A stretch of DNA of 64,000 nt from Bacteroides nordii WAL 11050 = JCM 12987 (GCA_000613465.1 BAJA01000017.1:1-64000), one strand, 5' to 3'. Shown: positions 25,494 to 34,540, numbered from the stretch's first letter. Program-made: numbers and translations. The notes: generated by a model from the sequence alone, not told the origin.

Positions 25494-26131
25494 CACAACT
25501 TGATATACTTGATAAGATACATCCAGATATGATATCAGCTTTCCTGGTTTCAGGGAAAAGCGATGGCATACCGGCTGATGTGCAACTCTTCCTCAAGCAG
25601 CTGCAATGGGCTGCTGAAATATACGAATACGAACGGAACATTACCCGTGCTGCTAAATTACTAAAGCAGCGCATTAATGCCTTACAGCATCTTAATCTTG
25701 ATGAACGTACCTGTAAAGCACGTATATATGCTGCCATCAACTACTTTTCGATTGATAATAATGTGTCTATCAAAGTTTGGGAGTCCAATTATGCAGATAA
25801 ATATGAAGATCTTGCGAAGCTATGTTCCGTTCGCGGTGATTACAAAACACAGAAACAGTGCTATGATGCTGCCGCCGAATGTCGCCGACGGGCATCGGAA
25901 ATTGCTGAAGCTGATCGTGATCTTGGTGTTGTTTTCTTGATTTCTCCGGATATCACTCCGGAGGAACTCGGGTACTCTAAGAAGTCGTTGAAAGAGATAG
26001 CGTCCAAGCATAACGCAGGTTTCTATTTGAACTTGATTGATAAGCTTCCCATCGAGAAAGAAGAGAAAAAACGCCTCTTACGTGATGCTGACATTCAAGA
26101 GGCTGAGTTTGAAGAAGTAAACGAAGAATAG
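25490..26131 (+). CDS. Packaging-region protein (possible terminase small subunit)
   Basis: A 213-residue helical protein starting four bases inside the previous stop and ending two bases before TerL. It contains QLQWAAEIYEYERNITRAAK and a charged C-terminus. Either it or the preceding gene should be the small terminase subunit by position. No diagnostic motif is seen. Confidence 0.5.
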   Translation: MTQLDILDKIHPDMISAFLVSGKSDGIPADVQLFLKQLQWAAEIYEYERNITRAAKLLKQRINALQHLNLDERTCKARIYAAINYFSIDNNVSIKVWESNYADKYEDLAKLCSVRGDYKTQKQCYDAAAECRRRASEIAEADRDLGVVFLISPDITPEELGYSKKSLKEIASKHNAGFYLNLIDKLPIEKEEKKRLLRDADIQEAEFEEVNEE

Positions 26132-26133
26132 TC

Positions 26134-27936
26134 ATGTCAATAGAACTCTATTCCCAATCTCAAACGAAGCTTTCTGCAGGCTGTGATACCTTCGATGCCA
26201 CTGCCTATTTTGAAAGTTACTACATGAACTCCATGCAGATTCAGGTGAATGTTCTGGATCCTAACAATATCTTTGTTGAAGGTGCTCGTGCTGTTGGTAA
26301 GACTGAAGGTGTTATGGGACCGCGTATTATCCGGGTAGCAAATGATATGCCTGGAGAACTTTCTTTCCTGGTACACAAAACTTATATTGCCCTAATGACC
26401 AATGTATGGCCTAATATCCAAGCGTACTTTTCCCGCCCTGTCACCGTTGCTGGTCGTGTTCGTCCGATGTTAGAATATGGCATAGACTATGTGGTGGGAG
26501 AGGCTAAGATACCATCTCACTTTCGCCGCCCACGTTACCCTATTGCCTATCCTAAACACAGTATTTTGTTTCGTGATGGCCATCACTTGCAGATGGTAAG
26601 CTCTGACCAACCAGAGTCTGTCGCCGGTCGTTCAGGTGTGCATGCTTTCATTGAAGAGATGAAACACAATAAAGGTGAGAAGTTAAAGACGCGACTATTT
26701 CCGTCACTTCGTGGATCTTCTGCCGAGATCCGTATGTCGCAATATTATCAGGGGGTAACAGGTGTGTCCGATACAGCTCGTGTAGATCTTGGCGAAGATG
26801 ACTGGTTCGAAGAGTATGAAAACAATATTGACCAGGCACTTCTTGAGGAAATTGCTACAGTTTCTCTGCATGTTAATGCAGCTATGTACAAGCGTTACAA
26901 GCTGTTTGCCCAACAGAAACAAACAACGAATCCGGTTATACTCGAAGCTATCCGTCTCGAACTTCAGAAAGTAGAGCGAACTCTTGACTTATGGAAACCT
27001 CGTCTTGCTGATATGCGTCGCAATGCTACATTGTATGTGCGTGCCAGTTCGTTTTGTAACAAGGAAGTGTTAGGCCCTAAATTCTTTAAAACTCAGCTTG
27101 AAACTCTTGATATAGACGAGTTTCTTACTTCTATCTGTGCTATTCGACACAAAGAAGTTGTAAATAAATTCTTCGCTAATTATAAAAAAGAGTTTCACCA
27201 ATTTTCCGACAGTTATATTTATGAGTCTATCCTGAAGCTCGACCTCCGGGAACACTTTATTCTAACAGCCCGTTATTTGAAGCATTATAATAAGCGTGAT
27301 GAACTACTTGTTGGTTATGATCCCGGACACTTCTCCAGTCTGGTTGTTGGCCAGGAGAAAGACTATGGTTCAGAACTCAGGATACTGAAGGAGTTCTTCT
27401 GTTACTATCCGGATGAACAGCCTGAGCTTGCCCGTCAGTTCTACGAGTTCTTTGGTCAGGATGCTGTCAATAAACATATCATTCTATATCCGGACCGTGC
27501 CGGCAACAAGAAGAAAGAGGACTTGGAAAAGATAACTACCGACTCCCGTATTCTCAAGCGAGAGTTGGAGTCTTACGGCTTTACTGTTGAGCTGATGAAC
27601 GAAGGCCAGGCGACAGTTTACCACTGGCAACAGTTCAAGCTCTTGCTTCTTATCTTTGGCAATCGCAGTAACGCATTACCCCGCGTTCTTATCGACGAAA
27701 ACGAGTGCAAAAATTTATGTAGTGCTATTATGTTATCTCCCCTTAAAAAAACGGATGGTCGTATTGAATTGGACAAAAATTCAGAAGTGAAAGTACCGCT
27801 TAAACTTCAAGCCGGGCTTACAACACAGATACCAAGTGCACTTATTTACTTACTTTTTGGACGTTACGGTGACCGTGTTCAAAGTGAATTATCATCAATC
27901 CCGATAGATTTACCGGATAATTTCTCTATAAATTAA
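26134..27936 (+). CDS. Terminase large subunit
   Basis: Phage DNA-packaging motor, 600 residues. ATPase: Walker A-like GARAVGKT (residues 50-57), and an acidic motif FIEE at 172-175 in SGVHAFIEEMK. Nuclease domain: GYDPGHFSSLVVGQ with its catalytic aspartate, then IILYPDRAGNKKKED. The lack of the usual GxxxxGK is typical of the variable terminase P-loops. It lies downstream of capsid genes, reversing the common order. Confidence 0.87.
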   Translation: MSIELYSQSQTKLSAGCDTFDATAYFESYYMNSMQIQVNVLDPNNIFVEGARAVGKTEGVMGPRIIRVANDMPGELSFLVHKTYIALMTNVWPNIQAYFSRPVTVAGRVRPMLEYGIDYVVGEAKIPSHFRRPRYPIAYPKHSILFRDGHHLQMVSSDQPESVAGRSGVHAFIEEMKHNKGEKLKTRLFPSLRGSSAEIRMSQYYQGVTGVSDTARVDLGEDDWFEEYENNIDQALLEEIATVSLHVNAAMYKRYKLFAQQKQTTNPVILEAIRLELQKVERTLDLWKPRLADMRRNATLYVRASSFCNKEVLGPKFFKTQLETLDIDEFLTSICAIRHKEVVNKFFANYKKEFHQFSDSYIYESILKLDLREHFILTARYLKHYNKRDELLVGYDPGHFSSLVVGQEKDYGSELRILKEFFCYYPDEQPELARQFYEFFGQDAVNKHIILYPDRAGNKKKEDLEKITTDSRILKRELESYGFTVELMNEGQATVYHWQQFKLLLLIFGNRSNALPRVLIDENECKNLCSAIMLSPLKKTDGRIELDKNSEVKVPLKLQAGLTTQIPSALIYLLFGRYGDRVQSELSSIPIDLPDNFSIN

Positions 27937-27947
27937 TTATTAATTCT

Positions 27948-28202
27948 ATGAAAAGTTTGTCTTTATCCATAATAATAGCCCTGTTTGACATTGAGAAATA
28001 TGCTAATCTATTGAAACCTAATCTAATTACGTTTCAAAAGTTTATTTCTTTTTTTTCGTCAGACTCCTATCTCCACGCCCCGCTGATAATTCGATGTGAG
28101 GTGCATCCCTCTTCTTTTTACAGGAAATATGAGGGAGTGCCTCTTCCGGTCCTTTTGGAGGTGTTCTCAAACAAGTATTTTCGAGCATGGAAACTACAAT
28201 GA
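27948..28202 (+). CDS. Hypothetical phage protein
   Basis: An 84-residue frame, 12 bases after TerL, ending in an ATGA overlap with the next gene, which supports real translation. It begins with a hydrophobic stretch (SLSLSIIIALFDIEKYANLL). No family recognised. Confidence 0.5.
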   Translation: MKSLSLSIIIALFDIEKYANLLKPNLITFQKFISFFSSDSYLHAPLIIRCEVHPSSFYRKYEGVPLPVLLEVFSNKYFRAWKLQ

Positions 28203-28498
28203 CAGGACCGCATGCACTGCAATGGGCAAAAGAGATATCGAAGCTTCCTGATGGATGTTTTACTATTGCATTCTTTCCTTATTCAAGGCAAAAGGGAGAG
28301 GCTTCTGATAAGCTAACCATCCGGGAGGGGTGTAAGTTCCGGACTCAGTTGCCACATGAAAGGTTTAGTATCGATGGTGAGAACTTGTTCCTCTTCAGTG
28401 ATGCTGGTGGAGAACCAAAGATGTGCTACAGGATCCTGATTCGATACATGGGTTTTCCACAGGATAATTTTAAACTTCATAAAATCGATTGGTTATGA
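28199..28498 (+). CDS. Hypothetical phage protein
   Basis: A 99-residue protein; I choose the ATG at 28199 because it overlaps the previous stop as ATGA. Contains KLPDGCFTIAFFPYSRQKGE. Ends in an ATGA overlap with the portal gene. No family recognised. Confidence 0.55.
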   Translation: MTGPHALQWAKEISKLPDGCFTIAFFPYSRQKGEASDKLTIREGCKFRTQLPHERFSIDGENLFLFSDAGGEPKMCYRILIRYMGFPQDNFKLHKIDWL

Positions 28499-29958
28499 GT
28501 GACGTGAAGATGCTGGGTGACTATGGTTGCTACATCGATGAAAGTAATGTGATATCGTTCCAGGTTGGGGATAATCCTCGTATAGGAATGGAAGATCCTG
28601 GTTTTTCAGTGGAAGACTACAATTCGTTCCCTGATTTACAATGGCAGACGATTAACGGTTATCAAGTGTGTAGTCGTGGACACAATAACATGAAGTGTGA
28701 AGAGGTAGCTGCAGATCTTAAAAAGAACCGGTTGTTACCTCGCTTAATTACTAAGCAGATGAATATGCTGTATGGAAAGGGACCAGCAGTGTATAAAACA
28801 GTGTTTGCTGATGGTAAATTTAAGCGCGAATGGGTTGAGTGTCCGGAAATCATGAATTGGCTGGATTGTTGGAAAGATCGTGGACTTGAAAGTGACTATA
28901 AAGAAGTCGCAAAAGCTCTTATTAAAGACTTCTATTATTTTCGTGACTACTTTGTGAAGTGGAGATTTTCGGTCGGTAGAAACTTTGGAGCACTGCCTGT
29001 TGCTGGTATTGAGACGATGGAGAACAGGCATTGTAGACTGGCCACAACAAAGAAAGATGCCGCTACTGATTTGGTATACTATCGTGACTTTCGTTTTATA
29101 GCTGTTGGGCGTTGGAATTATGGGATATCCAATTTTAAGATTTATCCGAAATTTAATTTGGCTGATGTAGATAACTATAAGTATGCAGCTATTTCGCATC
29201 ACCGGGAAAAATCAGTAGATGAGTTTTATGGTGTTAATGAGACACACGAAGGTACCAAAGAATATATTAGAGGGTCTAATGCAACTGCACGATATATTAA
29301 CTCCTTTTTGCGTAATAGCTTGGCCGCAAAGATACATATCATTATTCCTAATGCATGGATCAATGCAAAACGCACTCAAATTCAGAAGCTTTGTGATGAG
29401 AATAAAAAACGGAATAAAGATGGAGTGAAATTGTATGTGTTTAATGGAATCGATATAGGTACTGAATTTAAAGAGTCTACACTGATTAAATATATTCAAT
29501 CTGAACTTCGTAAGATATCTCAATACCTTTCTGGAGCTGACAACCAAGGTAAAGCGTATGCAACGATTAGTTTTAAAAGTGGTGGTACTGAAGAAGAACG
29601 TTGGAAGATTGAAACAGTGGATTTGAAATACAAAGAGTATATTGAATCGCTTATTACTTATGATAAGCGTGCTGATGAAGTGTTATTATCGAGTGTTGGT
29701 CTCGACTCTTCTATTTCCAGTGTTGGGAAGGATGGTGTGATATCCAAGTCCGGATCGGATGCATATTATAATTATCTGATTTATTTGATGTCTCTCACTC
29801 CGGACGAAGAAATCTGTTGTGAACCTTTTAATTGGGCTATTCAAATAAACTTTCCTTTATTATATAAAAAAGGATATAGAATTGGTTTCTACCGGGAAAT
29901 TCCAAGTCGCCAGGAAGAAGTTAAACCGAACGAACGATTAAATCAGCAAGAGTCATGA
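28495..29958 (+). CDS. Portal protein
   Basis: A 487-residue protein, the second gene after the packaging ATPase and directly before connector-like genes. Start at the ATG at 28495, in an ATGA overlap. It shows portal-like features: an early LLPRLITKQMNMLYGKGPAV helix (clip/stem region), and a mid-protein NAWINAKRTQIQKLCDENKK. Length and position support portal; no short motif is decisive. Confidence 0.72.
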   Translation: MSDVKMLGDYGCYIDESNVISFQVGDNPRIGMEDPGFSVEDYNSFPDLQWQTINGYQVCSRGHNNMKCEEVAADLKKNRLLPRLITKQMNMLYGKGPAVYKTVFADGKFKREWVECPEIMNWLDCWKDRGLESDYKEVAKALIKDFYYFRDYFVKWRFSVGRNFGALPVAGIETMENRHCRLATTKKDAATDLVYYRDFRFIAVGRWNYGISNFKIYPKFNLADVDNYKYAAISHHREKSVDEFYGVNETHEGTKEYIRGSNATARYINSFLRNSLAAKIHIIIPNAWINAKRTQIQKLCDENKKRNKDGVKLYVFNGIDIGTEFKESTLIKYIQSELRKISQYLSGADNQGKAYATISFKSGGTEEERWKIETVDLKYKEYIESLITYDKRADEVLLSSVGLDSSISSVGKDGVISKSGSDAYYNYLIYLMSLTPDEEICCEPFNWAIQINFPLLYKKGYRIGFYREIPSRQEEVKPNERLNQQES

Positions 29959-30806
29959 TTATATTAGAAGAGTTATTTAAAAATTTGACAGAATTTCGCC
30001 AATATGCACCTTATTCTGAAACAAATATTGAATTTAAGGACCTCAATAGCTCAGCATCGTCTGCTCGAAAGCAGATATGTATTATTATTTCTAAAAAGGT
30101 TTATGATATAATCGTTAAGAGGGAAGGAGAGATACATGATGCTTTACTGACTGCAATGGCCAACTTAACGTTGGCAAAACAGTTAGTTTTTGACGTTGTC
30201 AAGCAGCGCAAATCCGACATTGACATATACAAGTATGAAATGGAAGCTATGCGCCGATCTTATATTGAGAACTATTTTAGCGGAATGGATACTTTGATTC
30301 AGTTACTTGATCAAGAAAAATTAGAAGATTGGAGTGGATCCCGCTATTGTAAACTGCTTTCTTCTCTTCAGATACAGACTGCAGAGGACTTTGATTTTCT
30401 TTATTCAATTGATCTTTCCTATCTCTTTTTCTTCCGGATTATTCCACTTCAGAAAGAAGTACTTGACGAAGTCATGACCGGCTACTTCGAGCGTGTAGGT
30501 GATAATCAAGAGATAAAAGGTTTGCTGTTACATGCACTTGCAAAGGCTACAGTTGCTCTTGCATTGCGTCGATTGGATATTCTTGAGTTCCCGGCAACAA
30601 TACGTAATCTTTTTGATGATTCTAAAACTAACCGATCCGGAAAAGATGAACAGGAACGTATGCTTACGCTTGCCAGTCAGTTAACCGACGAAGTACAATC
30701 TTTATTGAGAAGTGTCGATCTCATTTTATCTAACAATGATTCAGGGATAGTGGATACAGAAACTTCTTTTAATTCTCCGGACGATATAATCGTAATGCTG
30801 CCATGA
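29955..30806 (+). CDS. Head-tail connector, DUF6712-like
   Basis: A 283-residue protein overlapping the portal gene by ATGA. It is helical with a middle KYEMEAMRRSYIENYFSGMD segment and LLHALAKATVALALRRLDIL, resembling DUF6712 proteins found at this position in Bacteroides phages, which are thought to be head-tail adaptors. Assigned from pattern and synteny. Confidence 0.6.
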   Translation: MIILEELFKNLTEFRQYAPYSETNIEFKDLNSSASSARKQICIIISKKVYDIIVKREGEIHDALLTAMANLTLAKQLVFDVVKQRKSDIDIYKYEMEAMRRSYIENYFSGMDTLIQLLDQEKLEDWSGSRYCKLLSSLQIQTAEDFDFLYSIDLSYLFFFRIIPLQKEVLDEVMTGYFERVGDNQEIKGLLLHALAKATVALALRRLDILEFPATIRNLFDDSKTNRSGKDEQERMLTLASQLTDEVQSLLRSVDLILSNNDSGIVDTETSFNSPDDIIVMLP

Positions 30807-31774
30807 AAGATACTATTGAATTTACGCTCCATGGGGACACCTACTTCATCCCTAATTCATGGGATCTCCTTACTCCGTTTTTATTTTCCAGTCTTGTACA
30901 AGATTTTAATCGGATGGTCAAAGGTGAACTTTCTCCGGCCATGGTGAGAGTAAACTATGTATGTAATGTCATGGGCTGGAAACCAAAGAAGATCAAAGAC
31001 GAAGACTCTTTTCAGAATCTGGCTTTTCTTGCAGAGCAAGTAACATTCCCATTCGTTATCTTATATCCGGATAATGATTTGGACCTAAAAGATATGGATC
31101 CTGAAACCAGAAAGCTTTGCAAAAAAACTCCTCCTGAGCGACTAACCAGTCTCCCCATCGCACGATATCTCTCACGTTTGGACTATCAATTTACCTTGGA
31201 TAGTTGCTTTTGCAAACAACTTGTACCGGAGGTGATTGTGAATGACGAAATTTATCCTGCATATTCCATTGATACAAGTTTTAATGTTTTGACCTGTTCA
31301 TTAACTGCGTTGCAATATATAGAGGCTCGTGCTTTAATGGGAAAGTCTGTAGATATGCTTCCACTTCTGGCTGCTATCTTATATTACCCAGGTACGTATT
31401 CTTCCGCAGGTGCTCATCGGTTAGCTTCAGAGTTTGCCAGCTTGACAGAATATGAACTTCAGGCAATAGCTTTCAATTTTCAGGCTTTTAATAATTATCT
31501 GTTTTCTCAAACAGAGTTTCGGTTACTCACAGCATCGAAAGAAGGTAAGAATAGTACTATTAGTACCGGTGCTCTTGAATCTCTTTATAACTTGAGCAAT
31601 GATGGACTTGGGGATATTACAGTCATCGAGCAGATGAATGTTATCAAGTACCTGACTATTCTCCGAAAGAAGATTATTGAAACTGTCCGTAGCATGAGTT
31701 CTATGAAAATGGAGAAAGTTGATATTGAGAAAGAAACAGGATTGCCTATTCACATCATTAACCAGATATTATGA
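30803..31774 (+). CDS. Neck/tail-assembly protein
   Basis: A 323-residue protein in an unbroken chain of four-base overlaps. The first half is beta (IEFTLHGDTYFIPNSWDLL) and the second half helical (SDGLGDITVIEQMNVIKYL-like region). It could act as a tail-assembly chaperone or neck protein by position. No family recognised. Confidence 0.5.
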   Translation: MKDTIEFTLHGDTYFIPNSWDLLTPFLFSSLVQDFNRMVKGELSPAMVRVNYVCNVMGWKPKKIKDEDSFQNLAFLAEQVTFPFVILYPDNDLDLKDMDPETRKLCKKTPPERLTSLPIARYLSRLDYQFTLDSCFCKQLVPEVIVNDEIYPAYSIDTSFNVLTCSLTALQYIEARALMGKSVDMLPLLAAILYYPGTYSSAGAHRLASEFASLTEYELQAIAFNFQAFNNYLFSQTEFRLLTASKEGKNSTISTGALESLYNLSNDGLGDITVIEQMNVIKYLTILRKKIIETVRSMSSMKMEKVDIEKETGLPIHIINQIL

Positions 31775-32349
31775 TACTTGATTTATTCTCTTATTTCGCA
31801 AAGTTCCCCTCTAAATCGGGGGTACTTTCCATCTTTAATAATGGTAGTAGTACTTATGCTCAGTATTCTGAACTGCACAATGTAATAACGAATCTTCCAG
31901 AACCTTTAGTTCCTGCGATTCAATCATACGTTTTTGGGCAATCATTTGAATCTGTCAAAGCACGTATCGATAACTTAACAGGTACTTATCTTTTTATCGA
32001 TTACGGTGAGTTTTCTTCCAAGAGCGATTACCGGAATTCTATCGAAGATTCTCAAAAGTTGGCGGCTACTGTTGCAATGAAGCTATCGGATACTTCGGAT
32101 CTTGTTGAAGAAGCCATTGCTTCGGATGTCTGTTTAGAGCTTCTTACTACTTTACGTACGTATTTTCTTTACGATGCGGAAAGTGGGAATATACCTTGGC
32201 TTAATCGCTCAACTATAAAGAATCATGATATTATTCCTTTTGTAGCGAAAGAATTGAAGTCAATTGGATGGACTATGATTTTCGAGGCAAATGCTTCTGA
32301 TCTGTTTAATGTCAAAAGACGAGCTATGGTTTCTGATATTAAACAGTAA
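31771..32349 (+). CDS. Neck/tail-completion protein
   Basis: A 192-residue protein ending the overlapping head-neck gene chain, just before the accessory block. Contains FIDYGEFSSKSDYRNSIEDS. Size and position are like tail-terminator or neck proteins. No motif recognised. Confidence 0.5.
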   Translation: MILDLFSYFAKFPSKSGVLSIFNNGSSTYAQYSELHNVITNLPEPLVPAIQSYVFGQSFESVKARIDNLTGTYLFIDYGEFSSKSDYRNSIEDSQKLAATVAMKLSDTSDLVEEAIASDVCLELLTTLRTYFLYDAESGNIPWLNRSTIKNHDIIPFVAKELKSIGWTMIFEANASDLFNVKRRAMVSDIKQ

Positions 32350-32352
32350 TCG

Positions 32353-32360
32353 TAAATTTG
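32353..32360 (+). promoter_or_regulatory. -7 box before the amidoligase leader
   Basis: TAAATTTG fits TAnnTTTG right after the neck genes. No clear -33 TTTG is seen, so strength is uncertain. It would start an RNA leader of about 140 bases ahead of the amidoligase. Confidence 0.4.
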
Positions 32361-32383
32361 TCAAAAAGAAAATAACGGACCTT

Positions 32384-32501
32384 TTTTATCTCCTTTTAGC
32401 TCAAGCTAAACAAAGCTAACTTGTTGATAATAAGTGAGTAATTGCTACGCTGTTCGCACTTATAGTGTTATCTTAGCTGTATAATAATAAAGGAGATAAA
32501 A
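32384..32501 (+). promoter_or_regulatory. Leader that can sequester the amidoligase ribosome-binding site
   Basis: TTTTATCTCCTTT (32384-32396) is perfectly complementary over 13 bases to AAAGGAGATAAAA (32489-32501), which contains the strong AGGAG ribosome-binding site four bases before the ATG at 32506. The loop holds further short stems built on AGCTAA/TTAGCT and on GATAATAAGTG with CACTTATAGTGTTATC. This is the only strong Shine-Dalgarno in the block and it is masked in the folded RNA. Confidence 0.5.
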
Positions 32502-32505
32502 CATT

Positions 32506-33453
32506 ATGAACGAGCAAATTAATAACATTCTTAACCAGCAAATAACGAAGACAGGTAAAATCCAGCAACTTCTTCTTTTAGGACTAACTCGCCGCCAGGT
32601 CGCTGACCTTGTAACAAACGGAAATTACGGTTTCGTACAGAACGTATATAAGCGCATGCTTGAAACCGGAGCCTTTCAGCCCACTACCAATAATATCAAT
32701 ACCTTTTCCGAAATAGACTACACTTTCAACCGCCGTTTTGGTGTTGAAATAGAAGCCTACAATTGCACTCGCGAACGCCTTGCTCAAGAACTTAGGGAAG
32801 CCGGGATAAACGTAGCTGTTGAAGGATATAACCACGATACCCGTAACCACTGGAAACTGGTAACCGACAGCAGCCTTTCCGGTTCAAATACTTTTGAACT
32901 TGTTAGCCCGATTCTCGAAGGCGAAGCTGGTCTTAAAGAGCTTGAAAAGGTATGTTGGGTACTTGATTATTGCGACGTAAAAGTAAACGACTCCTGCGGC
33001 CTTCATATCCATATGGATGCCGCCAATTTCACTCTCAATACCTGGAAGAACCTCATACTTACTTATCGGAGAGCAGAACGTGTGATTGACGCTTTTATGC
33101 CGGCATCGCGCCGGAACAACCCTTACTGTAGAGGAATACAATCCATAACAGAAAGCAGAATTCAAGAAGCCGCAAGCCTTAACGATTTGCGCATGGCTTT
33201 TGGGGGCGACCGCTACCATAAACTTAACCTTGAATCTTACTCCCGCCATCGTACGGTTGAGTTCCGCCAACATTCAGGAACAACGAATTTTACGAAAATG
33301 GAAAATTGGATACGCTTTATTGCCAATATGATTACCTTTGCGCAACAGACCAATATTACTACCGGAACAGCCTTGGCAAACTTGCCATTCCTGACTGCCG
33401 ATCAAAAACATATTTCAAACTTAGAACAAAAAAACTTAGCAGATAATGAATAA
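32506..33453 (+). CDS. Amidoligase-family enzyme (ATP-grasp-like peptide/amide ligase)
   Basis: A 315-residue member of the amidoligase_2 superfamily, which form amide bonds between amino groups and carboxylates and are related to glutamine synthetase and glutamate-cysteine ligase. Signatures: FGVEIEAY (residues 78-85), WKLVTDSSL and FELVSPIL, SCGLHIHMDAANF with metal/ATP ligands, and VEFRQHSGT. The N-terminal 70 residues are a small helical domain. It lies between neck and tail genes with its own leader. The substrate is unknown; family members are predicted to make small peptide tags or modify proteins. Confidence 0.85.
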   Translation: MNEQINNILNQQITKTGKIQQLLLLGLTRRQVADLVTNGNYGFVQNVYKRMLETGAFQPTTNNINTFSEIDYTFNRRFGVEIEAYNCTRERLAQELREAGINVAVEGYNHDTRNHWKLVTDSSLSGSNTFELVSPILEGEAGLKELEKVCWVLDYCDVKVNDSCGLHIHMDAANFTLNTWKNLILTYRRAERVIDAFMPASRRNNPYCRGIQSITESRIQEAASLNDLRMAFGGDRYHKLNLESYSRHRTVEFRQHSGTTNFTKMENWIRFIANMITFAQQTNITTGTALANLPFLTADQKHISNLEQKNLADNE

Positions 33454-33682
33454 GACCTACACATTGCAGGATGGCGGTATAATTACCGCCACCTCCGCCA
33501 CCGATTTTGTAACTAAACTCCGTCAGAGCAGTCATTTCGATTCAGAATGTACCGACCAGGAATATATGTATCGTTTTGCTGATCGTTTCCACGACCAAAC
33601 CGGTATTGTTATCCGTGCCGATTCTCCGGAACATTTCTTCTCTGATTTGTTAAAGGCGAAATTTGTTTCAGAAAAAGAATAA
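33446..33682 (+). CDS. Small partner protein of the amidoligase
   Basis: A 78-residue protein overlapping the amidoligase stop by 8 bases, so translationally coupled. Contains TATSATDFVTKLRQSSHFDS and VIRADSPEHFFSDLLKAKF, possibly a small alpha-beta fold. Could be the ligase's substrate, carrier or accessory; no family recognised. Confidence 0.6.
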   Translation: MNKTYTLQDGGIITATSATDFVTKLRQSSHFDSECTDQEYMYRFADRFHDQTGIVIRADSPEHFFSDLLKAKFVSEKE

Positions 33683-33699
33683 AATAAATCCCTAAAAAC

Positions 33700-33730
33700 T
33701 TGCATAATAACCAAAAGGTTATTATATTTG
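33700..33730 (+). promoter_or_regulatory. Promoter with embedded operator palindrome
   Basis: TTG (33700-33702), 20 bases, TATATTTG (33723-33730) is a good Bacteroides promoter. A perfect palindrome with 9-bp arms ATAATAACC and GGTTATTAT around AAAA (33704-33725) fills the spacer. It drives the 61-residue gene at 33759, followed by a terminator. Confidence 0.65.
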
Positions 33731-33758
33731 CATTGTCATTAAGAATCGCGATCTTTGT

Positions 33759-33944
33759 ATGACTGAAGAAGAAGAGCTAAAGGCTCGGATTGAAGCTGCG
33801 GAGAAAGACCTTAGCTTCTTTTCCCTCTATTCCGATCAAGTTCTTGCAGAAGGATTTGCAACGAAAGAGGAGCTTGAAGATAGTATCAATGAAACCTTAG
33901 ATGACTTAATTGATGCAAAGAACAAGCTGAATGAAAAAAAGTAG
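33759..33944 (+). CDS. Small acidic helical protein under its own promoter
   Basis: A 61-residue highly charged two-helix protein (EEEELKARIEAAEKDLSFFS, then KEELEDSINETLDDLIDAKN). It is the only gene between an operator-bearing promoter and a strong hairpin terminator, which implies dedicated control. Acidic helices of this kind can be DNA mimics or antitoxin/anti-defence proteins, but that is speculation. Confidence 0.6.
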   Translation: MTEEEELKARIEAAEKDLSFFSLYSDQVLAEGFATKEELEDSINETLDDLIDAKNKLNEKK

Positions 33945-33975
33945 CCCTTCCCCCTTCGGGGGGGCTACTTCATTT
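33939..33975 (+). terminator. Terminator after the small acidic gene
   Basis: AAGTAGCCC pairs with GGGCTACTT around an inner C-run/G-run stem with a TTC loop; the T tract is weak (TTCATTTC). It closes the one-gene unit. Confidence 0.7.
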
Positions 33976-33999
33976 CACTCACTGTAAAATATATAACTT

Positions 34000-34427
34000 A
34001 TGGATGTACAAAAGGAATTAGAAAAATGGAAGCTGAATTTCTTGCTGCAAAAACGCCAGAAGAGCAAACCGACCACAGGAAACGTTTTAATGCATTTCTC
34101 CAGTCTCTTTCTCCGGAAGATAAAAAAGCTTTTGCTATTGCTTTTGAAAAAGGTGCGAGAAAATCTATAGGTCAAGCCGAAGAAGTAATCAAGGTTGTTG
34201 AAATAAGAAAGAAGCTTGATCGGGTTTTAGATTTTGCTTCGATGTCATATATTGCAAAAAATTACTTCGGAAAAACCCGTCATTGGCTTTATCAGCGTAT
34301 CAATGGTAATCTGGTAAACGGTAAGCCTGTTGATTTCACTCCGGAGGAACTCGATACACTATCTGTTGCTCTATCCGAGTTGGGCGACATTATGAAAGAT
34401 ACTTCTCGGTCTATCGCGAGACCGTAA
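34000..34427 (+). CDS. DUF5053 family phage protein (one-base frameshift near its start)
   Basis: The natural start MDVQKELEK at 34000 runs into a different frame; adding one A in the A-run at 34022-34026 gives MDVQKELEKMEAEFLAAKTP and a 142-residue DUF5053 protein, a family common in Bacteroides phages and prophages. The C-terminal core (YIAKNYFGKTRHWLYQRING, LVNGKPVDFTPEELDTLS) looks like a DNA-binding helix-turn-helix of a regulator. Without correction the frame would have to start at 34026. Confidence 0.72.
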
Positions 34428-34446
34428 GTCTTAATGACAACTTGAG

Positions 34447-34477
34447 AAGGGTTCTGGAAACAGGACCCTTTTTTTTA
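34447..34477 (+). terminator. Terminator after the DUF5053 gene
   Basis: AAGGGTTCT and AGGACCCTT (one G-U) enclose GGAAAC and are followed by a run of T. Confidence 0.85.
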
Positions 34478-34540
34478 TGCTGTTGTTTGCGAATGTAGAC
34501 ATTTTAATGTTAAATATTAGTTAATTGTGTGGTGTAATTA

